A DNA stretch of 64,000 nt, taken from assembly GCA_035772785.1 (NCBI GenBank), contig JAOCPU010000036.1, positions 1 through 64,000 on the forward strand, written 5' to 3'. How positions within the stretch are numbered: position 1 is the stretch's first letter; every line of letters begins with the position of its first letter. A model generated the notes under the pieces. The model had not been told where the DNA came from and did not search any database. It saw only the letters and a list, made by a program, of their open reading frames with translations. The translations under genes were made by a program, and so were the position numbers. Shown here piece by piece: positions 60,552 to 64,000 of this stretch. The stretch comes from Phlebiopsis flavidoalba. Its lineage: Eukaryota; Basidiomycota; Agaricomycetes; Polyporales; Phanerochaetaceae.

Positions 60552-63358
60552 GTTCGTAGCTCAGGACCCACAGCTGACACTTGTACTTTCTATGAGCCTT
60601 AATGCTCATAAATTACCGCCTCGGTTCAGCTCCCCAGGTCAATCAGCTTAAGATGGCTTATGCGCTCCCCAGGTGCCAAGAATAACCCAAACTGTAGCGT
60701 TTTGAGCCCTTCGATTTTTCAGGTTCGTTGGAAGAAGTCCTGCCACTCATCGACCACACACGGGACAATGAGGCGAGTGGTCCGTTGTGACCCTGTCATT
60801 CGAAATTTCCTGAGGGTCAATCACAGAGTCGGCGCCGTCTTTACACTGCAATCAATGTTGCAACTCTCAACGTATGTTCCCCTGTCGCTGGATTGTGAGC
60901 ACTCCCGCGAAGCTGTACTAATCATTCACTTCATACGACTCGTAACACCTTGATGTCAAGATACAATTGATATTGAAAACCGTGCGTGATGCGCAACTCC
61001 TTTTGCCCCTTACTATACAGATGCGTAGATTATACGGAGATATTGTAGCCCATGAGTCCCTCTATGAACCCGCCCAAGGACCCAAGTGCGATCTTCCTCA
61101 CTGCGGCTTATCCGTAGCCGTCAGGTTCAGTCGAACGATTCGCCGACTATCTACTGAGAAGTTCTCAGATTGCGACTCGATGCTGTGATTGGCTCGATGA
61201 GTGCCCTTTTTCCGTAAGTCATACGCAGCAATAACTTACACAACGTTAACAATTTTTGTGTCTAGCAAGCGCGCGCGGGGCTGATCCGCCGGTTGGCGAA
61301 GGTTTCTTAACGTTATTGATGATATAGTAACCACCGAGCACGCCGTCCTGGGTCCGATGTCAGTTTGGTCCGCGATGCGGATAGAAGCACTAAATACTCA
61401 CCCGGTTGGAATCGTTCTTTCGGTACTTCGAGGGCATTCTGAGCCAGTTGACTTGGAGGCGATAGCCTGAGCCGGCCACCATCGACATGATGAAGCGTTG
61501 CAAGTCCAGATGAGAGAGTTGTTTGCCGTTAGTGATGAACTCGAGATGTCATGGGAGAAGGTCTCGTTTATGGCTCGCCGGCACTCATCTTCCGATTTTG
61601 GGCTCAAACACATCGCGAATGTGCTTCAACGGACCACTCGTGAGATGGTTGGGAACATTTTGGAGTGTGAAGATGCAGAGGGGTAGGGGGTTGTCGGTGC
61701 TGAGTGAACCTCGAGCATGGCTTGAAGTTTTATATACCTGACAAAGGGTCCGGTTAATAGTACATTCCCCTTGGACCGATACCAGCCATAGGACAGACTC
61801 GCCAACTTGACCAGCGGAAGCCATGAGAAGGGCCATCTCCGAGCCAATGGAATTTCATCTGAAGAGCATGGCGCGGATGTACGTTCTTCGACAGTTGTGT
61901 CCGGCGGTGCAGGGTCTGATGCGTCTGAAGCCCGCAGTTGGGCCACAGCTTGCACATGTGTCTTCGGATGGCCTCGGAGATGCACGTACTCCATTACGCC
62001 ACGGTAAAGACTTCCCCTAAATGGAAAATTCGACACTCAGCCTGGACTGAAATTAAGCTACTCAATGTGAAAACACTTCTGGGCGACGGCCTAGATTTTG
62101 AACGATCTGTCAAATTGAAGCATAAGCGTCAGATAGGTAAATAGCATAGTAATCGCACGAGATCTGACTAGGAAGGTCCCATCCAAGGGCCATGTAATTG
62201 GCAAAGAACAAGCCCGAACACAGGGGCGCGACGTGATATCGGCCACACTGGCTGCGCTCTGCGCTCGAGACTGACATTGACAGCCATGTAAAATCAGAAC
62301 AAGATGGGCCCATATCTTGCATAATCTCTGGAATCTCAACTCAAAGCGACATTGCGCTCGCACTGCATGGGACCTCTTCGGGCGCATATTCCTGATGTGG
62401 TTTTGTGAGCTTGAAAGAGAGTGAACAGCCGTAACCACAGCATTCTGTATTGCGGGTCACGTTGCGCGTATGGTCACATACACGCGGCGGTCTCAGCGCA
62501 AGCTCGTGGTGTGATCCAGGGCCACGATGCAACGTTCCGACAGAGACGCAGCTAACGTGGACATACTTTCCGTGAGGGATTCTCAACGCGTTGGTAAGGT
62601 CTAGCCAATAAGAACGCCGGAAGTGTTGGTCGTGTGTGGCCCAATCCTATGGTAAACGAGGATGAATACGCTCATGACGCGACATTGAAATGCATGAGAC
62701 GGTGGCGCTACCATTGGGAAGAAAGTGAGAGACTCACCACGCTCGAGCTCAGCTCGATACCGAGAGAGATCCGGATGGCGTGCCAGTACCATGCCTCGTT
62801 CGAATCGTCGAGCGCGAGACAGCCATGCGTGGTTCACGTACCGTCGGTAGATTGTGTATGCAGTTTGGAATCTACAGCGGATTGATAAGCGGTGGTAATA
62901 CAAACATGGCACGGTAAAGCGACGGATTTACTCGACGACGTGTAACGACACGGGGAGGGACGGAGACGATCTATTGGCGAGCACTCGGCGGCGCGCCAGG
63001 GTGGTGATAAGCGGGTGCGAAGTGAAGCTCAGCGCTGTCGGCGCCTCGGAGTGAACAGGTCCCCACAGATACCCCCCAATCATCTTCAGTTACCTTCATG
63101 TGGACCCTGCAGGGACATGGTCATATCAGTCGAGGGTAACTTTTGTCTTTCTTCCACCCCATGGACATACGTAACCGTGATTGTTTTCTTGCACCTCCCT
63201 GAGAAATTGCCCCGAAATGTGAGATGTACTGGGCGACGAAGTGTATGAAGTGCATTGATACACAGCGGAATGTCGAATGCCAGTAGGGATCGCCAAGCAC
63301 ACGAAAGCAAAATACAATGTGGATACACCAGTCGTGGAGAGACGCGTAGTGTGAAAAA
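60552..63358. other. Gene-poor region with short frames
   Basis: Several 60-140 codon frames on both strands (for example minus 61626-62036 and 62601-62912) without recognisable motifs. They could be exons of unknown genes or chance frames. Confidence 0.4.
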
Positions 63359-64000
63359 TTACTTCAACGCCTTCTTCATTTGCTAAAATCCAGACGGGTC
63401 GATCAGTTTCACGGCGCGAATCATCTAAGGATACGAGTGGTATATGGACACATACCTTCTTCCATGCTCGTCAAGGTCATTTGAGTTTCAATACGGATGA
63501 TTTGTTTCCCCGTCGCCATCCTCACAATTTGCTCCATCTGCTGCCACGTTCCTCCTTGGGTCCAGATGCACGAAGTTGATAGATATTCCTTTAGCGTCCG
63601 AATCGTCCTGTACGGCACTGAGAAAAAATACATCGTCTATGATGTCGAGAGTGAGCGGAAATTCTGGGTTGAGCGTACCGATTCCGGTGAATATACGTCT
63701 CAATGTCTGGCTGGAGATCGGTCTTGTTCTTCCAGTCAACTCGTTCGTCATCAGCGGCAAGTCGTAGTTGACCACCATGTTCACTTGCATGATGCGATTC
63801 CCCGACGCGATGACGTTCGTGGTAATGAGAACTTTCTATCGCCCTTCTCGGAAACTGTCGATAACAGAGTCACACGCTCGCTAGCATCTTCTTTTGCACC
63901 ATGCAACGAGGCGACCTTGTGTCCCTCCGCGACATACGCTGGGAAATGCGATCTGCGGTATGCCGATGCTGTCATATTGGGCAGTCCAGTGCTGCAGTTG
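63359..64000 (-). pseudogene. DBP5: DBP5/DDX19-like DEAD-box RNA helicase, 3' part, truncated by the window edge
   Basis: RecA2 domain of the mRNA-export helicase. Visible motifs: AEGHKVASLHGAKEDASERV (motif IV side); VLITTNVIA followed by SGNR where the family has ARGID (motif V); MQVNMVVNYDLPLM; an intron (GTACGC to CCGTACAG) followed by GRFGR (motif VI); KGISINFVH in another frame; TWQQMEQI; TGKQIIRIET; and a last exon MKKALK before the stop at 63359. At least three frame changes and the altered motif V suggest a pseudogene or poor sequence; other copies cannot be excluded. The 5' part lies outside the window. Confidence 0.72.

Noticed and set aside
1..64000. Bacterial-type operons, ribosome binding sites, CRISPR arrays
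   Set aside because: Intron structure and gene families are fungal; no direct-repeat/spacer arrays were seen.

Overview
The window is nuclear DNA of a filamentous basidiomycete, most likely an Agaricomycete. The evidence is short GT-AG introns (about 50-80 nt) with CTNAC-like branch sites, tandem F-box/LRR-type paralogs, a basidiomycete-type Helitron, a secreted bicupin oxalate decarboxylase, and SWI1, PWP1, VTC1, VTT-domain and Zn2Cys6 regulator genes. No bacterial operon, tRNA, rRNA or CRISPR array was seen.

Layout. 0.2-7.1 kb: a broken Helitron replicase-helicase carrying a C-terminal cysteine-peptidase-like domain. 7.1-19.3 kb: an accessory block with three unrecognised multi-exon genes and five F-box-like genes, four of which form two tandem paralog pairs. 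20.0-24.0 kb: a tandem pair of a basidiomycete protein family, one copy with a Cys-rich zinc-cluster-like segment. 24.25-27.13 kb: a 2.9 kb inverted repeat, a foldback or long-TIR type element. 27.1-30.6 kb: no gene seen. 30.6-32.8 kb: oxalate decarboxylase. 34.2-41.3 kb: SWI1 (ARID subunit of SWI/SNF) and a VTT-domain membrane protein. 45.2-57.5 kb: a conserved block with a Zn2Cys6 regulator, PWP1, a tail-anchored Pex26-like protein, a TKL/MLKL-like kinase and VTC1. 57.5-58.7 kb: a Sis1-type DnaJ remnant without its J domain, head to head with VTC1. 58.7-63.3 kb: gene-poor. 63.36 kb to the right edge: the C-terminal part of a DBP5-like DEAD-box helicase.

Nearly every gene, including normally single-copy housekeeping genes, needs one or more single-base frame changes to read through, often at C or G runs, while the protein sequence on both sides stays conserved. 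VTC1 is a clear exception: its five exons sum to exactly 209 codons. Either the assembly holds many small indel errors or much of the window is recently decayed. CDS spans below are gene extents that include introns and suspected frame breaks. Functions: oxalate detoxification, chromatin remodelling, ribosome biogenesis, polyphosphate and vacuole biology, mRNA export, and an accessory zone of repeat and F-box expansion.
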